Under the pieces are notes generated by a model. The model ran no database searches and was not told where the DNA came from. It saw only the letters and a list, made by a program, of their open reading frames with translations. Source: an uncultured Bacillaceae bacterium (GTDB taxonomy: Bacteria > Bacillota > Bacilli > Bacillales > Amphibacillaceae). From it: a stretch of 18,630 nucleotides of DNA. Of this stretch, positions 1 to 8,259 are shown in pieces; the first letter of the stretch is position 1; each line of letters starts with the position of its first letter. The translations under genes and the position numbers were made by a program. The stretch lies in assembly GCA_945639745.1 (NCBI GenBank), contig CALZEK010000006.1:1-18630 (forward strand). Reading direction: 5' to 3'.

Positions 1-947
1 TTCATGCAACTAATTTAATTGGTGAATCATTAAAAAATTATTATCCACATATGCAAACATTTATTGAAAAGAATATAGAAGAAGTAAATATAGAGAAAAT
101 AGCGCAAGAAGTCGATGTTGTATTTATGGCAACACCATCTGGTGTGGCAAGGGATATGGCTGAAAGATTTTTAAATAAAGGTGTTAAAGTAATTGATTTA
201 TCAGGTGATTTTAGAATGAAAAATTCAGATGTTTATACGCAATGGTATGGCATTAATCATGCTAAGAAAAGGTTGGTTAATCAAGCTGTTTACGGTTTGA
301 CTGAGTGGGTGAAGGAAGACCTTATGAATGTTAATTTTATTGCTAATCCGGGCTGTTTTCCAACATCAATCTTACTTGGTTTAGCGCCAGTTATTAAATC
401 AGAACTGATCGATTTAAACTCAATTATAATTGATGCTAAAACAGGTGTCAGCGGTGCTGGAAAAGGACTATCTCAAGCAACTCATTATTCAGAAACAAAT
501 GATAATTTTAAAGCTTATAAAGTGAATGAACATCAACATACACCTGAAATAGAAGAAATTATTAAGGAGTGGGATGAGCGTTTAAATTATGTAACATTTA
601 CACCTCATCTTGCACCAATGACGCGCGGAATTATGTCGACAATGTATATGACTGCGACAAAAAAAGTGACGGAAAATCAATTAATAGAAATGTATAAAGA
701 GATGTATAAAGATGATTATTTTATCAGAATTCGAAATCAAGGTGAATATCCAACAACAAAAGATGTCAGTGGTTCTAATTTTTGTGATATATCTATCACT
801 TATGATGAGCGAACAAATCGGATAACAATTATTAGTGTTATTGATAATTTAGTGAAAGGCGCATCAGGTCAAGCGATACAAAATATGAATAAAATGTTTG
901 GGTTTGAAGAAGAGGTAGGCATTGATTTTATGCCTCTATTCCCCTAA
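1..947 (+). CDS. argC: N-acetyl-gamma-glutamyl-phosphate reductase ArgC (5' end cut off by window)
   Basis: ArgC reduces N-acetylglutamyl-5-phosphate to the semialdehyde with NADPH, the third step of arginine synthesis, in the cytosol. The reading frame is open from base 3, so the first in-frame ATG at 51 is internal. The visible 314 residues lack only the N-terminal nucleotide-binding region (family about 345 aa). The catalytic cysteine lies in NPGCFPTS, with its TGT codon at 354-356. GVSGAGK and the His-containing EHQHTPEI motif follow, and the C-terminus carries the conserved KGASGQAIQN. It is the first visible gene of an arg operon; the stop is 35 bp before the argJ GTG. The promoter and any ArgR operators lie upstream, outside the window. 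Identity is very secure; the true start cannot be seen. Confidence 0.97.
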   Translation, partial: HATNLIGESLKNYYPHMQTFIEKNIEEVNIEKIAQEVDVVFMATPSGVARDMAERFLNKGVKVIDLSGDFRMKNSDVYTQWYGINHAKKRLVNQAVYGLTEWVKEDLMNVNFIANPGCFPTSILLGLAPVIKSELIDLNSIIIDAKTGVSGAGKGLSQATHYSETNDNFKAYKVNEHQHTPEIEEIIKEWDERLNYVTFTPHLAPMTRGIMSTMYMTATKKVTENQLIEMYKEMYKDDYFIRIRNQGEYPTTKDVSGSNFCDISITYDERTNRITIISVIDNLVKGASGQAIQNMNKMFGFEEEVGIDFMPLFP

Positions 948-982
948 TTAGAATATAAACAAAGTTTATGAGGAGGATAAAT

Positions 983-2197
983 GTGGAAATAATGAAAAAA
1001 GAAAGTGGAACAATTGTTTCACCAAAAGGATTTAAAGTTGGAGGTCTTCACTCAGGTGTAAAAAGAAAGAAAAAAGATTTAGGGATTTTATATAGTGAAG
1101 TTCCAGCACAAGCTGCAGCTGTATATACATTGAATAAAGTTAAAGCAGAACCAATAAAATTAACTCAAAAATCTTTAAGTAAAGACGGTATTATTCAAGC
1201 AGTAATTATAAATAGTGGTAACGCAAATGCATGTACAGGAAAGCAAGGTATGTATGATGCTATAAAGATGCAAGAAGAAACAGCAAAAAAACTTAACATA
1301 GAAAAAGATCATGTAGCAGTTGCATCAACAGGTATTATAGGAATGGAAATGCCAATGGATAAGATTATTCCACATATTAGTAAATTAGAAATAACCAAAA
1401 CTAAAGAAGCTTCATTAGATTTCGGCGAAGCTATCTTAACAACTGATACATTTATAAAGTCTGTTAGCTTTGAAACAGAAATAGATGGTAAAAAAGTCAT
1501 TATGTCAGGCGCTGCAAAGGGATCAGGAATGATTGAACCTAAGATGGGTACAATGCTGAGTTTCATTACTACAGATGCGAATATTGAAGCCGATATTTTA
1601 GATAAAGCTTTAAAAGATATAGTAAATCAAACATATAATTGTATAACAGTTGATGGTGATACTTCGACAAATGATATGGTGCTTGTTATGGCAAATGGTG
1701 AAGCTGAAAATAATTTATTAACAGAAAACCATCCGGAATGGGAGAAGTTTACTGAACTTTTAAAACGAACAAGTGAAGAACTATCTAAGATGATTGCTAG
1801 AGATGGGGAAGGTGCGAGTAAATTAATTGAAGTTACTGTTAAAGGAGCAAATATGGTAACTGACGCTAGAAAAGTTGCTAAATCTGTTGTTGGATCTTCA
1901 TTAGTTAAGACGGCTGTCTTTGGAACAGATGCTAATTGGGGAAGAGTTATTGTGGCAATTGGTTATAGTGGCGTAGAAATCGATCCAGCACAAATTGACT
2001 TAACTATTGGTGGAATTCAGTTGTTAGAAAAAAGCGAACCAGTTACGTATTCAGAAGAATTAGCCAAAAAGTATTTAGAAGAAGAAGAAGTAATTAATAT
2101 AGACATAAATCTTAATCAAGGATCTCATTCAGGAAAAGCTTGGGGATGCGATTTAACTTATGATTATGTAAGAATAAATGCGAGTTATCGTTCGTAA
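983..2197 (+). CDS. argJ: Glutamate N-acetyltransferase / amino-acid acetyltransferase ArgJ
   Basis: ArgJ transfers acetyl from N-acetylornithine to glutamate, recycling the acetyl group; bifunctional members also use acetyl-CoA. The 404-aa protein has the family hallmarks: INSGNANACTG near residue 80, the oxyanion-forming STGIIG near 116, and the self-cleavage region KGSGMIEPKMGTML, where Thr190 (codon 1550-1552) should become the N-terminal nucleophile of the beta chain. The residue before it is Gly rather than the usual Ala. A GTG start at 983 is chosen because AGGAGG at 971-976 lies 6 nt upstream. The ATG at 968 precedes this ribosome binding site, and the ATG at 992 is 15 nt away. The gene lies between argC and argB in the operon. 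Whether it is mono- or bifunctional cannot be read from the sequence, but no argA is present in the window. Confidence 0.96.
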   Translation: MEIMKKESGTIVSPKGFKVGGLHSGVKRKKKDLGILYSEVPAQAAAVYTLNKVKAEPIKLTQKSLSKDGIIQAVIINSGNANACTGKQGMYDAIKMQEETAKKLNIEKDHVAVASTGIIGMEMPMDKIIPHISKLEITKTKEASLDFGEAILTTDTFIKSVSFETEIDGKKVIMSGAAKGSGMIEPKMGTMLSFITTDANIEADILDKALKDIVNQTYNCITVDGDTSTNDMVLVMANGEAENNLLTENHPEWEKFTELLKRTSEELSKMIARDGEGASKLIEVTVKGANMVTDARKVAKSVVGSSLVKTAVFGTDANWGRVIVAIGYSGVEIDPAQIDLTIGGIQLLEKSEPVTYSEELAKKYLEEEEVINIDINLNQGSHSGKAWGCDLTYDYVRINASYRS

Positions 2198-2208
2198 AGG
2201 AGATAAAC

Positions 2209-2979
2209 ATGGACAATATAATAGTTTTTAAATGCGGTGGTAGTTCTGTAGATGACTTATCAGAAGAGTTTTTTAATAACATACGTTCACTTCAAAAACA
2301 GGGCATAAAACCAGTTATTGTGCATGGTGGCGGTCCGGCTATAAAAGAAAATTTAAGTAAATTAAATATAGACTTTGAATTTGTAGATGGTTTGCGAAAA
2401 ACAACACAAGAAATTATTGATGTTGTCGAAATGGTTCTCTCTGGAAGTGTAAACTCGTCATTAACGCGTAGGTTTAACCAAGCAAATTTAAATGCATTAG
2501 GTATTTCAGGTACAGATAATAACTTAATTACTGCAAAGCCAATCGATTATGAAAAATACGGACTTGTTGGTGAAGTAGATGAGGTAAATGTGAAATTATT
2601 AAAAGTATTATTAAAAGAAGATTATATTCCTGTTATATCACCACTCGCAGTTGATAAATTAGGAAACAGATATAACATAAATGCTGATACTGCTGCTGGA
2701 GCAGTTGCAAAGGCATTAGAGGCCGAACAACTTATTTTTGTAACAGACGTGGCAGGAATCTTAAAGAATGATGAACTTTTAAGTGAAGTTACAATAGATG
2801 AAATTGAACAATTAATAAGTGAAGAAATTATATATGGAGGTATGATTCCTAAAGTTAAAGCAGCTTTAAATGGTTTAGAAGGTAATGTTAATCAAGTAAG
2901 AATTGTAAATGGAAAAAAATCTGTTTTAACAAAAGATAATCATTTACTTGGAACAACAATTAAAACTAATAAGGAGTGA
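2209..2979 (+). CDS. argB: Acetylglutamate kinase ArgB
   Basis: ArgB phosphorylates N-acetylglutamate with ATP, the second arginine step. This is an amino-acid kinase fold protein of 256 aa. Visible motifs are the N-terminal KCGGSS (Lys8), the glycine-rich VHGGGPAI at 38-45, GLRKT with Arg63, NINAD at 156-160, and GGMIPK at 210-215 near the ATP site. The length matches short enzymes such as that of E. coli. The N-terminal helix typical of arginine-inhibited hexameric kinases is absent, so strong arginine feedback at this step is less likely (inference). GGAG about 7 nt before the ATG, overlapping the end of argJ, sets the start. The gene is 11 bp after argJ and 4 bp before argD. Confidence 0.96.
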   Translation: MDNIIVFKCGGSSVDDLSEEFFNNIRSLQKQGIKPVIVHGGGPAIKENLSKLNIDFEFVDGLRKTTQEIIDVVEMVLSGSVNSSLTRRFNQANLNALGISGTDNNLITAKPIDYEKYGLVGEVDEVNVKLLKVLLKEDYIPVISPLAVDKLGNRYNINADTAAGAVAKALEAEQLIFVTDVAGILKNDELLSEVTIDEIEQLISEEIIYGGMIPKVKAALNGLEGNVNQVRIVNGKKSVLTKDNHLLGTTIKTNKE

Positions 2980-2983
2980 AAAA

Positions 2984-4123
2984 ATGAGTGCAATATTCCC
3001 GACATATGCACGTTTTGATGTGAAACTTAAAGAGGCAACAGGGATGATGATAACAGATACTTCAGATAAAAATTATTTAGACTTCACTTCAGGAATTGGT
3101 GTCTGTAATTTAGGTCATCGTCATCCAGACGTCCAAAAACATATTGAAGCCCAATTAAATAAATACTGGCACGTATCTAATTTATATCACAACCCAATTC
3201 AAGAACGAGTAGCTAAAGCATTAACAGAAAAAAGTTCAGGGGACTTAGTCTTTTTTTCAAATAGTGGCGCTGAGGCAAATGAAGCAGCCATTAAACTAGC
3301 AAGAAAAGTAACAGGTAAAGAAACAATTATTACATTTAATCAATCATTTCATGGTAGAACATTTGCTACGATGGCAGCTACAGGGCAAGAGAAAGTAAGA
3401 GACGGTTTTGGTCCAATGTTAAAAACATTTGCTTATGGTACATATAATGATAGTGAGAGTGTTAAACAATTAATTGATTCAAATACAGCTGCAATTATGT
3501 TTGAAGTTGTACAAGGGGAGGGTGGTGTGTTACCAGCTAATCAACCATTTATTGATGAAATCGTTGAATTAGCTAAACAACATGACCTTCTAATCATTAT
3601 AGATGAAATTCAAACTGGAATCGGCCGAACTGGTAAAGCTTTTGGTTATGAACATTATGGATTAGATCCAGATATTATCACAGTAGCAAAAGGGCTCGGC
3701 AACGGAATGCCTGTAGGAGCAATGATTGCTAAAGAGAAATATAAAGATAGTTTTGGTCCAGGAAGCCATGGTTCAACATTTGGTGGAAATCCACTGGCGA
3801 TGTCTGCAGCTGAAGCTGTGATTAAAAATGTGTTTAATGAAAGTTTTTTAAAAGAAGTAGAAAAAAAAGGGAATTACTTAATCAATAAATTAAAACAAGA
3901 ACTCGAACATATCGAAATGGTTAAAGATATTCGAGGCAAAGGATTAATGGTAGGAATTGAATGTAGTGAAGAAGTTACATCTTGTGTTAAAGGATTGATT
4001 GATAAAGGTCTACTAACATTGAGTGCAGGTCCACATGTCCTTAGACTGCTTCCGCCATTAATTGTAACTTATGATGAAATTGATAAAGTTGTTGAATTAA
4101 TTAAAAATCAATTAAATGAGTAG
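2984..4123 (+). CDS. argD: Acetylornithine aminotransferase ArgD
   Basis: ArgD is a class III PLP aminotransferase that converts N-acetylglutamate semialdehyde plus glutamate to N-acetylornithine. Of 379 residues, SGAEANE (94-100) binds the cofactor phosphate, DEIQTGIGRTG starts at 207, and Lys236 in VAKGLGNGMP should form the Schiff base. STFGGNP near 264 is also conserved. The start at 2984 follows AAGGAG, formed by the last codons of argB, at good spacing; an upstream ATG at 2948 would overlap argB by 32 bp and has no ribosome binding site. Sequence alone does not exclude activity on ornithine or succinyl-diaminopimelate, but the operon position supports the arginine role. Its stop is only 10 bp before the carB start, with no room for carA. 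Confidence 0.95.
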   Translation: MSAIFPTYARFDVKLKEATGMMITDTSDKNYLDFTSGIGVCNLGHRHPDVQKHIEAQLNKYWHVSNLYHNPIQERVAKALTEKSSGDLVFFSNSGAEANEAAIKLARKVTGKETIITFNQSFHGRTFATMAATGQEKVRDGFGPMLKTFAYGTYNDSESVKQLIDSNTAAIMFEVVQGEGGVLPANQPFIDEIVELAKQHDLLIIIDEIQTGIGRTGKAFGYEHYGLDPDIITVAKGLGNGMPVGAMIAKEKYKDSFGPGSHGSTFGGNPLAMSAAEAVIKNVFNESFLKEVEKKGNYLINKLKQELEHIEMVKDIRGKGLMVGIECSEEVTSCVKGLIDKGLLTLSAGPHVLRLLPPLIVTYDEIDKVVELIKNQLNE

Positions 4124-4133
4124 GAGGATTCTA

Positions 4134-7100
4134 GTGCCGAAAAATCAATCAATCAATACCGTATTAGTCATTGGTTCAGGTCCCATTATAATAGGTCAAG
4201 CAGCAGAATTTGATTATGCAGGTACTCAAGCATGTCTAACTTTAAAAGAAGCTGGTAGTAAAGTAATTTTAATTAATAACAATCCAGCTACAATAATGAC
4301 AGATGAAAACATTGCAGATGTAGTTTATTTTGAACCTTTAACAATCGAGAGTATTGAACAAATAATTAAAAAAGAAAAACCAGATGGCTTACTTGCTACA
4401 GTCAGTGGTCAGACTGGTTTAAATTTGGCATTTGATCTATCGGATAAGGGGATAATTGACAAGTATAATTTAACAGTTTTAGGTACGCCGATTGATTCAA
4501 TTATGCGAGGTGAAGATCGAGATAAATTTAAGCAATTGATGAATGAAATTGCTGAGCCAATTCCTGAAAGTGATATTGTTGCAAATTTAACAGAAGCAAA
4601 ACAATTTAATGAAAGAGTTAGTTTTCCGATTATTATTCGACCAGCATATACATTAGGAGGATCTGGTGGAGGTATTGCAACTAACGACTCTGAATTTGAT
4701 GAACTTGTGACAAGTGGTCTGAGAGCAAGCCCGATTAACCAATGTTTAATTGAGAAGAGTATAGCAGGTTGGAAAGAAATCGAAATGGAAGTTATTCGCG
4801 ATAATAAAGATAATTGTGTGATTGTTTGTCATATGGAAAATATTGATCCTGTCGGTATTCATACAGGTGATTCAGTTGTAGTTTCACCTGTCCAAACACT
4901 TAGTGACGATGAACTTACAATGTTAAAAAAAGCATCTAAAAAAATAGTTAGTGAAGTAGGAATCGTTGGCGCGTGTAATGTTCAACTTGCGATAAATCCT
5001 AATACTAATGATTATTTTGTTATCGAAATAAATCCACGTGTAAGTCGTTCAAGCGCGTTAGCATCAAAGGCAACAGGCTATCCAATTGCTAAAATTGCTA
5101 CCAAGTTAAGTATAGGTTTTAATTTAGATGAAATAATCGATCAGCGTACTGGGGAGTCGCTTGCAACATATGAACCTGACTTAAACTATACAATAGTTAA
5201 ATTCCCTCGTTTCCCGTTTGATAAATTTAAAAATGCTAATCGCTTATTAGGAACACAAATGAAAGCTACGGGAGAGGTTATGGCTGTTGGTAATAATTTA
5301 AAAGGGGCAATCCAAAAAGGAATTAGATCGTTAGAATTAAATATTGATAATTTATTTATGGAAGAATTAAAAAAGTTTTCAAACGCAGAACTTAAAAAAT
5401 TAATAAGTACAGCTGATGACCGTCGTTTTTTTGCGTTATTTGAAGCATTTGATCGTCAAATTAGCATTGATGAAATTCATGATTTAACGCAGATTAATCA
5501 TTATTATTTAACAGAAATAGCAGAACTTGTTCAATTGAATAAAGAAATGCTAACTACTGATATTAAAAATCTATCAAAAGAAAATTTATTAAAATATAAA
5601 CAAGCAGGTTTTACTGATCAATCGATTGCAAATAACTTAAAGAGTAATCTAACAGAAATTAAAGACTTAAGAACAGCATTTAATATTTACCCTGAAATTA
5701 AGCAAATAGATGCTGTAACTGAGAAGGCTGAATTAGTAGCTTGTTATTATACAATGTGGAATAATAAACCAAAAAAAGATATGATAACTCATAAAAATAA
5801 AGTATTAATTATTGGTTCAGGACCGATAAGAATCGGTCAAGGAGTAGAATTTGATTATTGTTCAGTGCAAAGTATTTTAGAGCTACAAAAAAATAACTAT
5901 GAAACAGTCTTGGTTAATAATAATCCTTCCACAGTCAGTACAGATTTTGAAATAGCCGATAAACTTTATTTTGAACCCATTACTGTAGAGGATATTTTAA
6001 ATATTATTGAAATCGAACAAATTGAAAATGTGTTTATTCAATTTGGAGGTCAAACATCGATTAATCTTGCATCAGGACTTGAAGCGGCAGGAATTAATCT
6101 TATCGGTACATCTAACGAAGCGATTAATCAATTAGAAGATAGAGATTTATTCTATCAATTTATGAAAGATATTGATTTACCGCATATACCTGGTCAAACA
6201 GTCTATTCACGTAAGGATTTGAAAGCGAAAGTGACTCAATTTGGCTATCCTGTCTTATTAAGACCATCTTTTGTTATTGGTGGTCAAGGGATGATTGTTT
6301 TAAGAAACGAACAAGATTTAAGTGACTATTTAATTCAAATTAAAGATACAAATATATTTCCAATCTTAATTGATGCGTATTATCCAGGACAAGAAATAGA
6401 AGTTGATGTATTAACTGATAATAATAAGATATTAATACCCGGTATATTTGAACATTTAGAATTAGCAGGTGTGCATTCAGGTGATAGTATGGCTGTGACA
6501 CCACCAGTGAATTTATCAAGTGAAATAAAAGCAAAAGTTGTCGCTTATGCTAAAAAAATTGCAATAGGCGCACAATTTAAAGGTCTTTTTAATATTCAAT
6601 TTGTTAATTACAAGGGTGAACTTTATGTTTTAGAAGTTAATCCACGTGCATCTAGAACCGTGCCTGTAATGAGTAAAATCACTCAAGTGAATATGGTAGG
6701 GTTAGCAGTACAGTTAATTTTGGGTAAGCCGTTATCGGATTGTAGCTCGCAAATTAATTTAATGGATGAAAAGTCGTTTTATACCATAAAAGCACCGGTC
6801 TTTTCAACACATAAATTACCAGGAGTCGATCCGAAACTAGTACCTGAAATGAAATCAACAGGTGAACTTATTGCTACTGACTCTGATTATGAAGTTTGTT
6901 TAAAGAAGGCATTTGTTTGGAATGAACCAATCAGTAAACAATTTAAACAAACTAAAAAAGAAATATATATCGCCAAAGAGTATAATTATTTTAGTGACTA
7001 TCATGAATTATTTGAGTTATTGAATATCGAGCTTATTTATGAATCAGAAGTAAAAAATATAGCCCAATGGTGTAAGCGTACTAAAGCTTTTGCTATCTAT

Positions 7101-7271
7101 AGTGACAAAGAAAATAGTGCGGAAAGAGAGCAGGGATTAATATATAATCTTATGATTATATCTGCGCAAGAAACACTTGAAGCTTTAGCACACATGGAAA
7201 TGACGATAAAAGATATTTTATCAATAGATGAAATAAATAAAGATAAAAAGAAAGAAGGCATTCTTATATGA
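4134..7271 (+). CDS. carB: Carbamoyl-phosphate synthase large subunit, arginine-type CarB
   Basis: CarB makes carbamoyl phosphate from bicarbonate, ammonia and two ATP for ArgF. The 1045-aa protein has the two homologous halves, beginning with VIGSGPIIIGQAAEFDYAG and, near residue 560, IIGSGPIRIGQGVEFDY. Both ATP-grasp sites look intact: MRGEDRDKF, IIRPAYTLGGSGGG and VIEINPRVSRSSALASKATG in the first; LEDRDLF, LLRPSFVIGGQG and VLEVNPRASRT in the second. The C-terminal regulatory domain is only about 100 residues and lacks the usual ATGGTA-like loop, as expected for an arginine-specific copy not controlled by UMP. GTG at 4134 is chosen because AGGAGG (4122-4127) lies 6 nt upstream; the ATG at 4116 lies before that site and inside argD. 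The stop overlaps the argF start in ATGA. The partner gene carA is missing here. Confidence 0.95.
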   Translation: MPKNQSINTVLVIGSGPIIIGQAAEFDYAGTQACLTLKEAGSKVILINNNPATIMTDENIADVVYFEPLTIESIEQIIKKEKPDGLLATVSGQTGLNLAFDLSDKGIIDKYNLTVLGTPIDSIMRGEDRDKFKQLMNEIAEPIPESDIVANLTEAKQFNERVSFPIIIRPAYTLGGSGGGIATNDSEFDELVTSGLRASPINQCLIEKSIAGWKEIEMEVIRDNKDNCVIVCHMENIDPVGIHTGDSVVVSPVQTLSDDELTMLKKASKKIVSEVGIVGACNVQLAINPNTNDYFVIEINPRVSRSSALASKATGYPIAKIATKLSIGFNLDEIIDQRTGESLATYEPDLNYTIVKFPRFPFDKFKNANRLLGTQMKATGEVMAVGNNLKGAIQKGIRSLELNIDNLFMEELKKFSNAELKKLISTADDRRFFALFEAFDRQISIDEIHDLTQINHYYLTEIAELVQLNKEMLTTDIKNLSKENLLKYKQAGFTDQSIANNLKSNLTEIKDLRTAFNIYPEIKQIDAVTEKAELVACYYTMWNNKPKKDMITHKNKVLIIGSGPIRIGQGVEFDYCSVQSILELQKNNYETVLVNNNPSTVSTDFEIADKLYFEPITVEDILNIIEIEQIENVFIQFGGQTSINLASGLEAAGINLIGTSNEAINQLEDRDLFYQFMKDIDLPHIPGQTVYSRKDLKAKVTQFGYPVLLRPSFVIGGQGMIVLRNEQDLSDYLIQIKDTNIFPILIDAYYPGQEIEVDVLTDNNKILIPGIFEHLELAGVHSGDSMAVTPPVNLSSEIKAKVVAYAKKIAIGAQFKGLFNIQFVNYKGELYVLEVNPRASRTVPVMSKITQVNMVGLAVQLILGKPLSDCSSQINLMDEKSFYTIKAPVFSTHKLPGVDPKLVPEMKSTGELIATDSDYEVCLKKAFVWNEPISKQFKQTKKEIYIAKEYNYFSDYHELFELLNIELIYESEVKNIAQWCKRTKAFAIYSDKENSAEREQGLIYNLMIISAQETLEALAHMEMTIKDILSIDEINKDKKKEGILI

Positions 7272-8221
7272 GTTACTCACAATTAGGCTTAAAATTAAAA
7301 GAAAAATTTGAAGGTAAAAACTTTTTACAAATAAGCGATTATACACAAGAAGATTTAACTAATTTATTAAATTATGCAAGTGAATTAAAACAAATGCAAG
7401 AAGATAACGTACCTCATGAATTATTAAAAGGAAAAACATTAGCGATGATTTTTGAGAAATCATCTACTCGTACGCGTGTGTCATTCGAAACAGGCATGTT
7501 TCAGCTTGGTGGACATGGTATGTTTTTAAGTAAAGAAGACATTCATTTAGATGAAGCTATTTCAGATACAGCAAAAGTCTTATCAAGGTATGTAGATGGA
7601 ATTATGATTAGAACTTTTGGTCATGAGATAGTTGAAGAGTTAGCAGAGAATGCATCAATTCCAATTATTAATGGCTTGACAGATGATTCACACCCATGTC
7701 AGGTATTAGCAGACCTTTTAACAATTTATGAGCATAAAGGAAAGTTTGATAATTTAAAACTAGCTTATGTAGGTGATGGAAATAATGTTTCGCAATCATT
7801 AATTATGGGTTGTGCTATCATGGGAATTGATTGTCATGTCGCCGTTCCGAAAAACAATGAAATAAAATCAACAGTTATTGAAAAAGCACAGTTAAGAGCA
7901 AAAGAATCTGGTGCAAAAGTTATAGAAACAAATGACCCTCTGGAAGCTGTAAAAGATGCTGATATTATCTATACAGATGTATGGACAAGTATGGGTTGGC
8001 AAGGAGATAAAGAAAGTAGATTAAAAGAATTTGAAGGATATCAAGTAAATGAAGCATTAGTAAAACATGCGAAAGATGATTATATTTTTATGCACTGTTT
8101 ACCAGCCATACGTGGTGAAGAAGTAGCAGAAGAAGTAATCGATGGGGAAAATTCTGTCGTCTTCGATCAAGCGGAAAATAGATTGCACGTACAAAAAGCT
8201 GTATTAGCAACTTTAATGTAA
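7268..8221 (+). CDS. argF: Ornithine carbamoyltransferase ArgF (anabolic)
   Basis: ArgF transfers the carbamoyl group from carbamoyl phosphate to ornithine, giving citrulline. The 317-aa sequence carries the carbamoyl-phosphate motif STRTR (66-70), HPCQ (142-145), the ornithine-side loop DVWTSMGWQ (from 237) and HCLPA (276-280). These identify an ornithine rather than aspartate carbamoyltransferase. The start codon overlaps the carB stop by 4 nt (ATGA), suggesting translational coupling; AGAAGG lies upstream inside the end of carB. The last place in an arg operon argues for the biosynthetic ArgF, not the catabolic ArcB. A strong terminator follows directly. Confidence 0.97.
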   Translation: MSYSQLGLKLKEKFEGKNFLQISDYTQEDLTNLLNYASELKQMQEDNVPHELLKGKTLAMIFEKSSTRTRVSFETGMFQLGGHGMFLSKEDIHLDEAISDTAKVLSRYVDGIMIRTFGHEIVEELAENASIPIINGLTDDSHPCQVLADLLTIYEHKGKFDNLKLAYVGDGNNVSQSLIMGCAIMGIDCHVAVPKNNEIKSTVIEKAQLRAKESGAKVIETNDPLEAVKDADIIYTDVWTSMGWQGDKESRLKEFEGYQVNEALVKHAKDDYIFMHCLPAIRGEEVAEEVIDGENSVVFDQAENRLHVQKAVLATLM

Positions 8222-8223
8222 AT

Positions 8224-8258
8224 AAAAAAAGACTGAAATTTTATTTCAGTCTTTTTTT
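8224..8258. terminator. Bidirectional intrinsic terminator between argF and ilvE
   Basis: The left arm (seven A, then GACTGAAAT) and right arm (ATTTCAGTC, then seven T) pair perfectly over 16 bp around a TTT loop. A-runs and T-runs flank the GACTGAAAT core, so the hairpin can stop the arg operon on the plus strand and ilvE on the minus strand. It begins 3 bp after the argF stop and ends 2 bp before the ilvE stop. Confidence 0.9.
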
Positions 8259-8259
8259 A

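Noticed and set aside
968..982. ATG at 968 as the argJ start
   Set aside because: It lies before the AGGAGG ribosome binding site, which the extended frame would translate as part of the protein; GTG at 983 has correct spacing and matches family N-termini.
1309..1566. Minus-strand ORF within argJ, and similar antisense ORFs within carB, ilvD, mntC, mntA, mgtE and the RND gene
   Set aside because: Each lies wholly inside a well-conserved gene on the other strand or in another frame, lacks a ribosome binding site and resembles no family.
4116..4133. ATG at 4116 as the carB start
   Set aside because: It is inside argD and before AGGAGG; GTG at 4134 gives the usual VPKNQSIN-like CarB N-terminus with 6-nt spacing.
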